DNA of 64,000 nucleotides from Thiomonas delicata (GCF_900088825.1 NZ_LT592171.1:398009-462008), one strand, 5' to 3'. Counted from the stretch's first letter, positions 52,409 through 60,454 are shown. Notes: a model not told the origin generated them from the sequence alone. Made by a program: numbers and translations.

Positions 52409-53098
52409 TTAGTCGAAAGCCCACGCTTCGGGCAGCGCGATGGTTTGCCTCTCGCGCCACGGCAGGGTGCTATGCAGGATGCGGCCGTCGTCCTCTGCGA
52501 TCACTCCATAGGAGATCTCGAAGTCGGCGAGCCGCCTCAATTCCTCAACGGTTGCCCGGCCAGTGGCCAGACTCGCCCAGAGCTCCCGGCTTTGCGTGGC
52601 GTCCATTGCGCGAGGTCGGATCAGCATGAAACGCCTGCCTGAGCGCAGCCAGAGTACTGGGCCTTCCGCACTGCGACTTCGGGCAACCCAACCCGTCTGA
52701 TCGCTGGCCGGCTCGCGTTCCCAGCGCTCGGCGTAATCCGCCTCGACGCCGTATTCGTCGATGGCGTCCAAGGTGGACGCGAAGGCCATGCAGCCCAGGT
52801 CGCGCCGGCCGCTGGGATGGTAGTCGAGTTGGCGCAGCCATTCGCACGTGTCCCCCTGCACCTGGGTAATGCCGGCGAAGCCCTCCTGGCGCAGCAGGCC
52901 GAGCAGTTCGTCGTGGCTGCAATCGTGCACGGATCTACGTCCCTCGCATGGCGGCCGATCGGCCGGAATGCGCAGGTCGGCGTGCCACTGCGCGGTCTGC
53001 ATCCACAGCACGAGGGTGGTGTCGTCGCGCAGACCCGGCGCGGTCAGCAGGGTGCGGCGCCACAGGCCCTGGTAGTGCGGAGGGACGGTGTACGACAT
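52409..53098 (-). CDS. Small protein of unknown function, possibly HRI1-like, last gene of the riboswitch operon
   Basis: The product is 229 residues without signal or membrane segments. The start (MSYTVPPHYQGLWRRTLLTA) and blocks TTLVLWMQTAQWHADLRIPA, FAGITQVQGDTCEWLRQLDY, RRDLGCMAFASTLDAIDEYG and DFEISYGVI suggest a beta-barrel, lipocalin-like fold. I associate this pattern with the HRI1 family, but only tentatively. Its ATG at 53098 shares bases with the stop of the metallo-hydrolase gene, so it is translationally coupled and belongs to the same operon. Confidence 0.8.
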   Translation of the reverse strand: MSYTVPPHYQGLWRRTLLTAPGLRDDTTLVLWMQTAQWHADLRIPADRPPCEGRRSVHDCSHDELLGLLRQEGFAGITQVQGDTCEWLRQLDYHPSGRRDLGCMAFASTLDAIDEYGVEADYAERWEREPASDQTGWVARSRSAEGPVLWLRSGRRFMLIRPRAMDATQSRELWASLATGRATVEELRRLADFEISYGVIAEDDGRILHSTLPWRERQTIALPEAWAFD

Positions 53099-53880
53099 CA
53101 GTCGTGGAATTCGGGGAAGTGGCGCAGGCTTTTCCAGAACGCCAGATCGTGATTGGGCCACAGCATGGCCTGCTCGCGTGCGGCCAGGGCCTTGAGTTTG
53201 CGGATGCTGGCGATGGCCTGGTCCTCGCGGTCCTGCCAGCAGATGCCGGGGGCGACTTCGTCGCGCAGGTTTTCCTCCAGATCGGCGGCGTCGCCGCAGA
53301 GGATCACGGGGGCGCCGCGTGGCAGTTCGACCCATAGCGACATATGGCCGGCGGTGTGCCCCGGGCTGGAGATGGCGCGCACGCCGGGAAGAAGATCGTA
53401 TTCGCCGCGCATGGTTTTCCAGCGGTGATCACCGGCGAAGTCGTCGGCGAAATAGGCGGGGTCCAGCCCGCTGCGCGCGGCTTGCATTTCGTCGTGCTGC
53501 ACGTGCACCTCGGCGCCGCACACCTCGCACAGGCCGCCGGCGTGGTCGAAGTGCAGATGGCCGAGGAAGACCACGTCGATGTCCGCCGGGCTCAGACCGA
53601 GGCGCGCCAGATGGCTGGGCAGGCGCTGGTCCTCGCGCATGTCGGGGGCGCCGAAGGCGAAGGTCTGCGGGTCGTAGTGGCGCGCGCGCTGCGTGGGGTC
53701 GACGATCTTGCCGTAGTCGCAGCCGACGTCGTAGAGGATGCGTCCCTGCGTGGTCTCGATGAGGTAGGCCAGGATGGGGGCTTCGATGATTTCGCCTTGC
53801 CCGCGATGGCGGGTGGAGATGGACTTGTCGTAGCGGTGCGTGGCGGTGAGCAGCGGCCACATGCGCAAAACCTGGGTCAT
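53098..53880 (-). CDS. Metallo-beta-lactamase-fold hydrolase (lactonase-like)
   Basis: The product is 260 residues. The dinuclear zinc motif is GHLHFDHAGG, with further ligands in SSPGHTAGHMSLWV, CGDAADLEENL and a late PNHD. The organisation resembles N-acyl-homoserine lactonases of the AiiA/AttM group, which open lactones. In this operon a role in opening a ring or hydrolysing an ester or amide of a catabolic intermediate is more likely than quorum quenching; that is inference from context. It overlaps the amidase gene upstream by 4 bases and the last gene downstream by 1. Confidence 0.85.
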   Translation of the reverse strand: MTQVLRMWPLLTATHRYDKSISTRHRGQGEIIEAPILAYLIETTQGRILYDVGCDYGKIVDPTQRARHYDPQTFAFGAPDMREDQRLPSHLARLGLSPADIDVVFLGHLHFDHAGGLCEVCGAEVHVQHDEMQAARSGLDPAYFADDFAGDHRWKTMRGEYDLLPGVRAISSPGHTAGHMSLWVELPRGAPVILCGDAADLEENLRDEVAPGICWQDREDQAIASIRKLKALAAREQAMLWPNHDLAFWKSLRHFPEFHD

Positions 53881-54548
53881 GGGGATTCCTGGGGCAGGGT
53901 GTCGATGGCCCCGGCGAGCTCCGCGCTGGTATGCACGCTGCCGAAGATGCCGCCTTCCACCGTCACCATGTCCAGCGCGGCCTGGTGCAAGGCGGGGAAA
54001 GCCGAGGCGCAGGCGTCGCCGGCGAGGCGGCAGCGGTAGCCGAGGTCCGTCGCGGCGCGCAACGTCGAGTGCACGCAAACCTCGGTGGTCACGCCGCACA
54101 GCACCAGTTCGTGGATTCCCTGCGCGGCGAGGATCTGCTGCAGATCGGTTTGGTGAAACGCGCTGTAACCGGGTTTGTCCACCACGGGTTCGTCGGCCCG
54201 GGGGGCGAGTTCATCGACGATGCCGTGGCCATGTTCGCCGCGCACCAGCAGCCGGCCCAGCGGGCCGGGCGTGCCGATGGGGGCGCCGGCGCGGGCGGCG
54301 CGTTGTTGCTTGGTGGACGGGCAGTCGGAAAGGTCGGCGCAGTGGCCTTCGCGGGTATGGATGACGAGCAGACCCCGGCGCCGCGCGGCGTGCAGCAGGC
54401 GCTGCGCGCCAGGGATGGCCGCGCGCAGCAGGGCAGTGTTCAGCCCGGCGTGGGCGGCGTAGCCGCGCGGGTCGAGAAAGTCGCGCTGCATGTCGATGAC
54501 CAGCAGCGCGGTGTCGCGGCCAAGCGGCATGGGCGCGAGATCGGACAT
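53877..54548 (-). CDS. Isochorismatase-like cysteine amidohydrolase, biuret hydrolase (BiuH)-like
   Basis: The product is 223 residues. The catalytic triad is Asp19 (VIDMQRDF), Lys125 (VVDKPGYSAFH) and Cys158 (GVTTEVCVHS). The stretches VIHTREGHCADLSDCPSTK and GTPGPLGRLLVRGE match the BiuH subgroup more closely than nicotinamidase or N-carbamoylsarcosine amidase. Members release ammonia from ureido or carbamoyl groups (biuret, ureidoacrylate, carbamoylsarcosine). Here the substrate could be a ureido product made from a guanidino compound. It is one base from creatininase and overlaps the metallo-hydrolase gene by 4 bases. Confidence 0.85.
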   Translation of the reverse strand: MSDLAPMPLGRDTALLVIDMQRDFLDPRGYAAHAGLNTALLRAAIPGAQRLLHAARRRGLLVIHTREGHCADLSDCPSTKQQRAARAGAPIGTPGPLGRLLVRGEHGHGIVDELAPRADEPVVDKPGYSAFHQTDLQQILAAQGIHELVLCGVTTEVCVHSTLRAATDLGYRCRLAGDACASAFPALHQAALDMVTVEGGIFGSVHTSAELAGAIDTLPQESP

Positions 54549-54549
54549 C

Positions 54550-55317
54550 TCAGTCGGCGAACTCGCCGCGGATGGCGGCGACCAGGCGTTCGGTCAGTTC
54601 CTGCGACATGGTCGCGCCCTTGGCCGCGTCGGCGCCGCGCGCGGACGACAGTACGCCCGACGGCGGCACCCATTGCGGGCGCGGCGGATAGGTGTCGTAG
54701 GGCGGGAAATGCGCGGGTCCGTCGTCCGGCAGCAGGTCCATGCGCACCAGTTCGGGGTGGTGGTGCAGCATCAGCGAGGTTTCGATGACGGCGGCGTGCT
54801 CCAGCGCGAATCCGGGGAAGCCGTCTGGGAACACGCGCGCCAGGGTCTGCTCGGTGAGGAAGTCCCAGTATTCCAGGCGCATGACCCGCAGCGGGCAGGC
54901 TGGGCCGAGTTCGCGCAGCGCCAGGTCGATGCCTTCGGTGACGAACCACTGGTTCTCGTAGTGCCCGACCACCACCACCAGCTTGCGCACGCCGTGGCGG
55001 GCCAGTTCGCGGATGACGTCGCGGGTGATCTGGATCAGGCTGGACGCATCCAGGCTGGTGGTGCCGGGGAAGTGCTGGCCGCCGCCGCATTTGGGCTGCG
55101 ACTTGTAGCCATAGCTCAGCGCGGGCGCGACGATGCCGTCGATGCGCGCGGCGACGCCGGCCGACACCGCGGTGGCGAGCAGCGCGTCGGTGCCTAGCGG
55201 CAGGTGCGGGCCGTGTTGTTCGAGCGCGCCGCAGGGCAGGAACACCACCGGGCTGTCTTCGGCGATGCGGTCGCGGTAGGCGATCCAGCTCATGCGGTCC
55301 ATCATCACGGGGTTCAT
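54550..55317 (-). CDS. crnA: Creatininase (creatinine amidohydrolase)
   Basis: The product is 255 residues. It retains the creatininase metal ligands Glu33, His35 and Asp44 (ALEQHGPHLPLGTD) and His119 and Glu121 (VVGHYENQWF), matching Glu34, His36, Asp45, His120 and Glu122 of the Pseudomonas enzyme. Trp151 (LEYWDF) and His174 (EHAAVIETSLM) are also kept. YGYKSQPKCGGG and QHFPGTTSLDA are nearly identical to authentic creatininase and are not general features of the wider family. It should hydrolyse creatinine or a related cyclic guanidine to the open guanidino acid. It is coupled with the amidase gene in a riboswitch-controlled operon. Confidence 0.88.
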   Translation of the reverse strand: MNPVMMDRMSWIAYRDRIAEDSPVVFLPCGALEQHGPHLPLGTDALLATAVSAGVAARIDGIVAPALSYGYKSQPKCGGGQHFPGTTSLDASSLIQITRDVIRELARHGVRKLVVVVGHYENQWFVTEGIDLALRELGPACPLRVMRLEYWDFLTEQTLARVFPDGFPGFALEHAAVIETSLMLHHHPELVRMDLLPDDGPAHFPPYDTYPPRPQWVPPSGVLSSARGADAAKGATMSQELTERLVAAIRGEFAD

Positions 55318-55354
55318 GCCATCGTCCTTTCTTGGTCGTGTTGCGCCGTCGCGT

Positions 55355-56110
55355 TCAGGCCATCAGCGCCCCGCCGTTGGGGCTGAGGGTCTGGCCGCAG
55401 TAATAGCTGGCGTGCGGGGAGGCGAGGAACACGGCGGTGGCGGCGATTTCCTCGGGTCGCCCCACGCGGCCCATCGGCACGTCGGCTTCCTTCGCCGCCC
55501 AGGCCGCGCTCATCTGGTCCAGCGCCAGCATGGGGGTGTCCACCGGCCCAGGCGCGATGGCGTTGATGCGCACCGTCGGCGCGAACTCGCGCGCCAGCGA
55601 GCGTGTGAGGGTGATGACCCCGGCCTTGGCCGCCGTGTAGGCGGTGAACCCGGCGCGGCCGAGGTAGCCGAGTTCCGACGCCACGTTGATGATGCAGCCG
55701 CCGCCGCGGCGCAGCATGGCGGGCAGGGCAGCCTGGCAGCACAGGAACACGGACTTGAGGTCGGTGGCCAGGACGTGATCCCATTCCGACTCGCGCATGT
55801 CCAGAAAGGGTTTTTCAAGCAGGATGCCGGCGTTGTTGACCAGGATGTCGACAACGCCGTGGCGTTGCAGGCAGGCGTCCATCATGCCGCGCACCGCGGC
55901 GCCCTGCGACACGTCGGCCTCCACCGCCCAGGCCGATCCACCCGCAGCGGCGATCAGCGCCACGGTTTCATCCGCCAATTCGGCGCGACCGAGATGGTTG
56001 ACGATGACCGTCGCGCCCGCCTCGGCCATGGCCACGGCGATGGCGCGGCCGATGCCGGTGGTGGCGCCGGTCACCAGCGCGGTTCTGCCCGAGAAATCGT
56101 CGTCGCGCAT
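55355..56110 (-). CDS. Short-chain dehydrogenase/reductase
   Basis: The product is 251 residues of classical SDR type. The NAD(P) motif is TGATTGIGRAIA near residue 14, NNAG follows, then INVASELGYLGRAGFTAYTAAKAG, which holds the catalytic Ser, Tyr and Lys, and IAPGPVDTPML. An Asn-His rather than Asp after the second strand (VIVNHLGRAE) suggests NADP preference. It may oxidise an alcohol made by the neighbouring desaturase/hydroxylase or reduce a carbonyl intermediate. It lies between the desaturase (5 bases) and creatininase (37 bases) genes. Confidence 0.9.
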   Translation of the reverse strand: MRDDDFSGRTALVTGATTGIGRAIAVAMAEAGATVIVNHLGRAELADETVALIAAAGGSAWAVEADVSQGAAVRGMMDACLQRHGVVDILVNNAGILLEKPFLDMRESEWDHVLATDLKSVFLCCQAALPAMLRRGGGCIINVASELGYLGRAGFTAYTAAKAGVITLTRSLAREFAPTVRINAIAPGPVDTPMLALDQMSAAWAAKEADVPMGRVGRPEEIAATAVFLASPHASYYCGQTLSPNGGALMA

Positions 56111-56115
56111 GCGCT

Positions 56116-57126
56116 TCAGACCGCCGTGAGGAAGGACACGCCCACCGCGCCGTAGAAATCCTGGGCCTTGTCCGCGCCGGTCGTGACCACGCCGTAGTCG
56201 TCGCTGAGCACGCGCTGCACGCGGTGGCGGTGAAAGCCGCGCAGCAGGCCGGCCATGGGCAGAACCTGGGTGCCGTCGTCCGCATACAACTCGCGGTGCA
56301 GCGTGGGAAGGCGGTACCAGGGCACCGTCGGTTTTTCGTGGTGGGCGTTGTGGTAGCTGAAGTTCAGCAGCAGCAGGTTGAGCCAGGGGTGCCCCAGCGA
56401 AACCAGATTGGAATAGGTGTTGTGCTGCTCGTAGTCGTGATCGCGCACCTTGTCGTTGGGAATGCTGCCGCCGGTGAGCACGGCGAAGGCGTCGTAGGTG
56501 TGCTGGTAGGCGTCGGCGAAACGCAGCACGGTGACGAACAACAGGTAGGCGACGAAATACAGCAGCACCGCCTTGGGCGAAACCCAAGCCAGCGCGGCGA
56601 AGAACGCCAGGCGCACGGCCAGCACGGCCAGGATGCGCCTGCGCCCCGCCGCGCGTTCCGGGGCGATGAAGGGCAGCAGCATCACGTAGGCGCGCATGAT
56701 GAATTCGACCGCCGGGATGTAGGCCCACTCCAGCGCCAGCACCAGCGCGCGCACCCACGCTGGGGCCTCGCGCAGGAAGCGCTTGTAATCGAAGGTGATG
56801 ACGTCGGCGCGGTCGATGTGGTGGCGCATGTGCTTGCGCCGCAGGTCGGCGAAGGGTGCGTAGCAGCTGCCGTTGATCCAGCTCATCACCGTGCCGCCGC
56901 GCTGGTTGGCGGCGTTGGATTTGAAGATCGCGCCATGCGCGAATTCGTGCAGGAAATAGGCGGAATAGGTCAACGCATGCGCGAGCAGCAGCACGCCCAG
57001 GGCGTTGAGCCACCACGCCTGCGCGACCAGCAGGCCCACGCCCGCGAGATAGCCCGCGGCCATGTGGCCCAGGGCAAGGATGTTGGGAACGGCGCCGTCG
57101 TCGTAGCGGAACAGGGTGCTGGCCAT
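56116..57126 (-). CDS. Membrane fatty-acid-desaturase-family di-iron oxygenase
   Basis: The product is 336 residues with several membrane segments and the three histidine boxes of integral-membrane di-iron enzymes: HEFAH (near 65), RKHMRHH (near 100) and NFSYHNAHHEKP (near 265), plus an extra DHDYEQHNTYSN. The family includes acyl desaturases and hydroxylases acting on alkanes and small ring compounds. A lipid desaturase would be out of place in this nitrogen operon, so oxidation or hydroxylation of a small guanidino compound is a reasonable hypothesis. It is the second gene of the operon, 82 bases after the binding-protein gene. Confidence 0.85.
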   Translation of the reverse strand: MASTLFRYDDGAVPNILALGHMAAGYLAGVGLLVAQAWWLNALGVLLLAHALTYSAYFLHEFAHGAIFKSNAANQRGGTVMSWINGSCYAPFADLRRKHMRHHIDRADVITFDYKRFLREAPAWVRALVLALEWAYIPAVEFIMRAYVMLLPFIAPERAAGRRRILAVLAVRLAFFAALAWVSPKAVLLYFVAYLLFVTVLRFADAYQHTYDAFAVLTGGSIPNDKVRDHDYEQHNTYSNLVSLGHPWLNLLLLNFSYHNAHHEKPTVPWYRLPTLHRELYADDGTQVLPMAGLLRGFHRHRVQRVLSDDYGVVTTGADKAQDFYGAVGVSFLTAV

Positions 57127-57208
57127 GGTGGTCTCCGAGCTTGGCTCCCGGCGTGGCGCGCAGCAGCGGCCGAGCCGCCTCACGCGCCACCGAGGCAACG
57201 CTTTCTCG

Positions 57209-58216
57209 TTATTTGGCGAGCTCCATCACGAACTTGGCATCGAAGGTTTCGGCGATGGGGGGAACGCTGCTGATCTGCTTCTTGCCCATCAGCACCTTGC
57301 CGATCACCGGGCCGCTGCCGTAGAGCGAGGTGGTCGCGGTGGACTTGGTGAAGGTCTTCACCATGCCGGCCAGCGGAATGTTGAACACGCCCGACATCTG
57401 GTCCTTCACGTCCTTGGCCGAGATGCCCATGGCTTTGCCGATGATGGCATCGGCATCGTCCGGGTCGGACTTCATGTAGGCCAAACCTTCCAGATAGGCC
57501 TGGATGGTGGCCTTGACCTCTTTCGGATGCGCGGCGATGTAGGCCTTGTTGAACACCAGCACGTCGGTGATCAGGCCCGGGGCGTCCTTGGACGAGAACA
57601 CGACGTGGAATTTCTTGCCGCCGCCCATGGCGACGATCTGCGACAGGCTGGGTTCATAGGTCACGCCGATCGGGATGCCGCCCGAGGCCATGGCCGCGGG
57701 CACCTGCTCGGGGGTCATGCTGATGGACTGGATGTCCTTTTCGCCCATGCCGTTCTTCAACAGCGCGTAGGACAGCAGGAAGTCCGAAGGCGACAGCGGG
57801 TTGTAGCCGATCTTCTGGCCCTTGAACTGGCTGATCTTGGTGATGTCCGTCTTGGCGACGATGGCGTCGGCGCCGTTGGAGTAGTCGATCGGCATCACCA
57901 CCTGGAGATGCAAGCCCTTGGCGTCGGAGCCGATGACCTGGTCATAGGTGAGCATGCCGCCGTCGACGGCCTTGCTGGCGATGGCCGAGGGGATCAGCGC
58001 CGGATCGTTGAAGTTCTGCAGCTTGGCGTCGAGGCCGTATTTCTTGAAGAAACCCTTCGCCGCGGCGACGTAGAACGGACCGTAGCCGATCCAGACCACG
58101 GTGCCGATGTTCATGGTGGACTCGGCCTGGGCGACTTGCACGCCCGACACGGTGAGGGAGGCGAAGGCGGCAAGGCTTGCGAGGGTGCGCAAGGCGACTC
58201 TGCGGGCGAACGGCAT
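57209..58216 (-). CDS. ABC transporter solute-binding protein, NMT1/SsuA/TauA type
   Basis: The product is 335 residues with a signal peptide ending at QVAQA-ES. The mature protein opens with the NMT1-like pattern IGTVVWIGYGPFYVAAAKGFF, KKYGLDAKLQNF, then KAVDGGMLTYDQVIG and FKGQKIGYNPLSPSDFLL. This family brings in nitrate, sulfonates, riboflavin or pyrimidine precursors, and is also a frequent gene behind guanidine-I riboswitches. No permease or ATPase gene follows. It is the first gene behind the riboswitch, with the Shine-Dalgarno GGAG at 58228-58225, 8 bases before the ATG. Confidence 0.92.
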   Translation of the reverse strand: MPFARRVALRTLASLAAFASLTVSGVQVAQAESTMNIGTVVWIGYGPFYVAAAKGFFKKYGLDAKLQNFNDPALIPSAIASKAVDGGMLTYDQVIGSDAKGLHLQVVMPIDYSNGADAIVAKTDITKISQFKGQKIGYNPLSPSDFLLSYALLKNGMGEKDIQSISMTPEQVPAAMASGGIPIGVTYEPSLSQIVAMGGGKKFHVVFSSKDAPGLITDVLVFNKAYIAAHPKEVKATIQAYLEGLAYMKSDPDDADAIIGKAMGISAKDVKDQMSGVFNIPLAGMVKTFTKSTATTSLYGSGPVIGKVLMGKKQISSVPPIAETFDAKFVMELAK

Positions 58217-58269
58217 GGTTGAGGCTCCGGATGTGAGGGTTGAGAACGGGCACGGAAGAAAGCGGTGAC

Positions 58270-58372
58270 GACGCTTTTCTCCCGGGCTTTTATCCCTCCG
58301 TGGAGCCTCCAGGGGAGGCCGGGCGGCTCTCGGACCAGACGCTTCGCGAAGAAGCCGGAACCCTAGCTGCCC
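58270..58372 (-). promoter_or_regulatory. ykkC-family RNA, guanidine-I riboswitch
   Basis: On the minus strand, in order, are CUAGGGUUCCGG (58366-58355), GGUCCGAGAG (58336-58327) and GGGAUAAAAGCCCGGGAGA (58296-58278). These are the three most conserved blocks of ykkC RNAs, in correct order and spacing, with hairpins between them (GCUUC/GAAGC and GCCUCC-CCU-GGAGGC). It lies 54 bases ahead of the binding-protein ATG. GAGGCUCC at 58309-58302 is exactly complementary to the Shine-Dalgarno region GGAGCCUC at 58228-58221, giving a possible translational switch. Gene content (transporter, creatininase, amidase) favours guanidine over the ppGpp or PRPP subtypes; the ligand is not proven. Confidence 0.88.
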
Positions 58373-58620
58373 TGTCAAACGCAAAACAACAATTGGCGAT
58401 CAACCACCAATTCCGTGCAGCTCCAACTATGCAAGGAGCGTGCCTGGGGCGGCGCCACAGGCCCTGGGGTCTTGGCTCGGCCCCACGCTGGCGCGAGGGG
58501 CGCTGGGGCGGCAGCACGGTCGTGTCTTGGTGCAAAAGTCTTGGTGCAAAAGGCACCAGTTTGGGACATAGGGCACCGCACCGCGCCATGCCGGGCCGCG
58601 TGTGATTTGTCGCGCCCAGA

Positions 58621-59013
58621 TCAGTCCCGCCGCGCCACCATGTCGATCTCGATCCGCGCGCCCTTGGCCAGCCCCGACACGCCGACGCAGGTCCGCGCCG
58701 GCCGCCTCCCGGCGGGAAAGTAGCTGGCGTACACGCGGTTCATCGCGTCGTAGTCGGCGTCGAAATACAGCAGGAACACGCGCACCGACACCACATGCGC
58801 CAGCGTCAGCCCGCAGCCTTCGAGCACCGTGGCGAGATTCTTCATGACCTGGTGCGTCTGCGCCTCGATGCCCTCGGGGTAGGCCGAATCCAGCGTGGTG
58901 CCGCTGAACGGCATCTGCCCCGTGAGGAAGACCCAGCCATCGGTTTCGACGGCATGGCTGAAAGGCGCGACCGGGTCGGGCGCGCCGGGGATCATGTGAA
59001 AGACAGGTGGCAT
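58621..59013 (-). CDS. RidA family protein
   Basis: The product is 130 residues of the YjgF/YER057c/UK114 trimer family. Visible are FSHAVETDGWVFLTGQMPFSG, VMKNLATVLEGCGLTLAHVV, and RPARTCVGV with the conserved Arg that binds imine or carboxylate ligands. RidA proteins hydrolyse reactive enamines or imines, and relatives act in pyrimidine and uric-acid-type catabolism. It lies upstream of the riboswitch operon on the same strand, separated by a 250-base spacer plus the riboswitch, so it is related in theme but not in the same riboswitch transcript. Confidence 0.88.
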   Translation of the reverse strand: MPPVFHMIPGAPDPVAPFSHAVETDGWVFLTGQMPFSGTTLDSAYPEGIEAQTHQVMKNLATVLEGCGLTLAHVVSVRVFLLYFDADYDAMNRVYASYFPAGRRPARTCVGVSGLAKGARIEIDMVARRD

Positions 59014-59173
59014 GGGGAAGGTCCAGGTTCAAGGCAATGCCGGCCGGACGGCTCGGTGTCGCCGGATCATAAGGAGCCATGTTGCAGCGGCACAAGAGTC
59101 GCCCGTTGCGGTTCGGGCGATCTGCGATGAGCCTTCCAGAGGTGCGCCGCACAAGGCGTTCGGCCAGGCTGCG

Positions 59174-60427
59174 TGTTGATTCATTTCCAAAACTGGGCCA
59201 TTTGGGGACGCGTTCACGTTGAAATCTGAGCCACGTTGCCGCTCTATCGTGCTGAGTTTTTCAGCACAGGGGAGCAGGAGTGATCAACGTGAGCACATTG
59301 AGCAAGTTGCGCCGCCTCGTGCTGAGGCAGGACGTGTCGGTGCGCGAGGCCAGCCGCAGGCTGGGCATCTCGCGCAACACAGCCACCAAGTGGCTCAAAG
59401 ATGGTCAGATGACCGAGCCCAGATACCCTCAACGGGTGTCAGGTCCCAGCATCCTGGATCCGTACAAGGAGCAGTTGAGCCAGTGGCTCAAAGCCGATAG
59501 CCATCGCAGCAAACGCGATCGGCGCGGGATCAAGGCGATGTTTGAAGCGCTGCGGGCGCAGGGCTACAGCGGCAGCCGGGGGCCGGTGTACACATTTGCC
59601 CAGCGCTGGCAGCAAGAGCAAGGCAACGCGGCACGCGGCGCGGGGTTTATACCGCTGAGCTTCGAGTTGGGCGAGGCGTTCCAGTTCGACTGGAGCTGCG
59701 AGTACCTCTTCATCGGTGGGCTGCGTCGCCGCCTGGAGGTGGCACACACCAAGCTGGCGGCCAGTCGTGCCTTCTGCCTGGTGGCGTACTACAGCCAGGC
59801 GCACGAGATGCTGTTCGATGCGCACGCGCGCGCGTTCGCTCTCTTCGGTGGCGTGCCCCGGCGGGGCATCTACGACAACATGAAGACGGCGGTGGACAAG
59901 GTCGGCCAGGGCAAGCAGCGCAGCGTCAACGCGCGCTTTGAGGCCATGACCGGGCACTATCTGTTCGAGCCGGAGTTCTGCAGCCGGGCCGCCGGCTGGG
60001 AGAAGGGGGTCGTCGAGAAGAACGTTCAGGATCGGCGCAAGGACATCTGGCGCGAGGCCAGTGAACGGCGCTGGGGATCGCTTGGCGAGTTCAACGACTG
60101 GTTGCAGCAGGCCTGTGTGAAGGCCTGGGCCGAGATGAGCCACCCTGAATGGACGCAGCTCACGGTGGCCGATGTCTGGCAGGACGAACGGGTTCGCCTC
60201 ATGCCCAACCCCCGAGCGTTTGATGGCTATGTGGAGCAGCCGGTTCGGGTCTCTGCCACTTCGCTGATCCACTTCCAGCGCAACCGCTATAGCGTGCCGT
60301 GCGAATGGATCCACGCGGTGGTCAGCTTGCGGGCCTATGCCGATGGTCTGCTGGTGGTCGGGCCTGACGGGCGACAGGTGCGCCTGGCGCGCAGCTTCGA
60401 GCGGGATCAGACGCTCTACGACTGGAT
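59174..60427 (+). mobile_element. Truncated IS21-family element
   Basis: The left end is placed near TGTTGATTC at 59174, followed by AAACTGGGCCATTTGG and TTCACGTTGAAATCTGAGCC, short motifs of the type found at IS21 termini; the exact end is uncertain. The element carries most of istA but is cut at 60426-60428 by the IS3-family element. The 3' part of istA, istB and the right end are missing from the window. Confidence 0.75.
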
Positions 60428-60446
60428 GAACCGCCCCGGGTTTTGA
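59280..60446 (+). pseudogene. IstA transposase of IS21 family, C-terminally truncated
   Basis: 388 residues remain of a usual 500 or so. The N-terminal helix-turn-helix (VREASRRLGISRNTATKWLK) and the DDE catalytic core (FQFDWSCEYLFIGG with the first Asp; GGVPRRGIYDNMKTAVDK with the second; GWEKGVVEKNVQ with the Glu) are present. The protein ends at QTLYDW and then runs into six residues encoded by the left end of the inserted IS3 element. Without its C-terminus and istB the transposase is expected to be inactive. Confidence 0.9.
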
Positions 60447-60454
60447 GGAGGCTC
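60426..60454 (+). repeat. Left terminal inverted repeat of the IS3 element
   Basis: It starts GATGAACCGCCCCGGGTTT and continues with TTGAGGAGGCT. It matches the right repeat except at two or three positions near the inner end, and it supplies the stop codon of the truncated istA. Confidence 0.85.

Noticed and set aside
53098-53880. Quorum-quenching function for the lactonase-like gene
   Set aside because: No quorum-sensing gene is nearby, and the gene is translationally coupled inside a nitrogen-themed operon.
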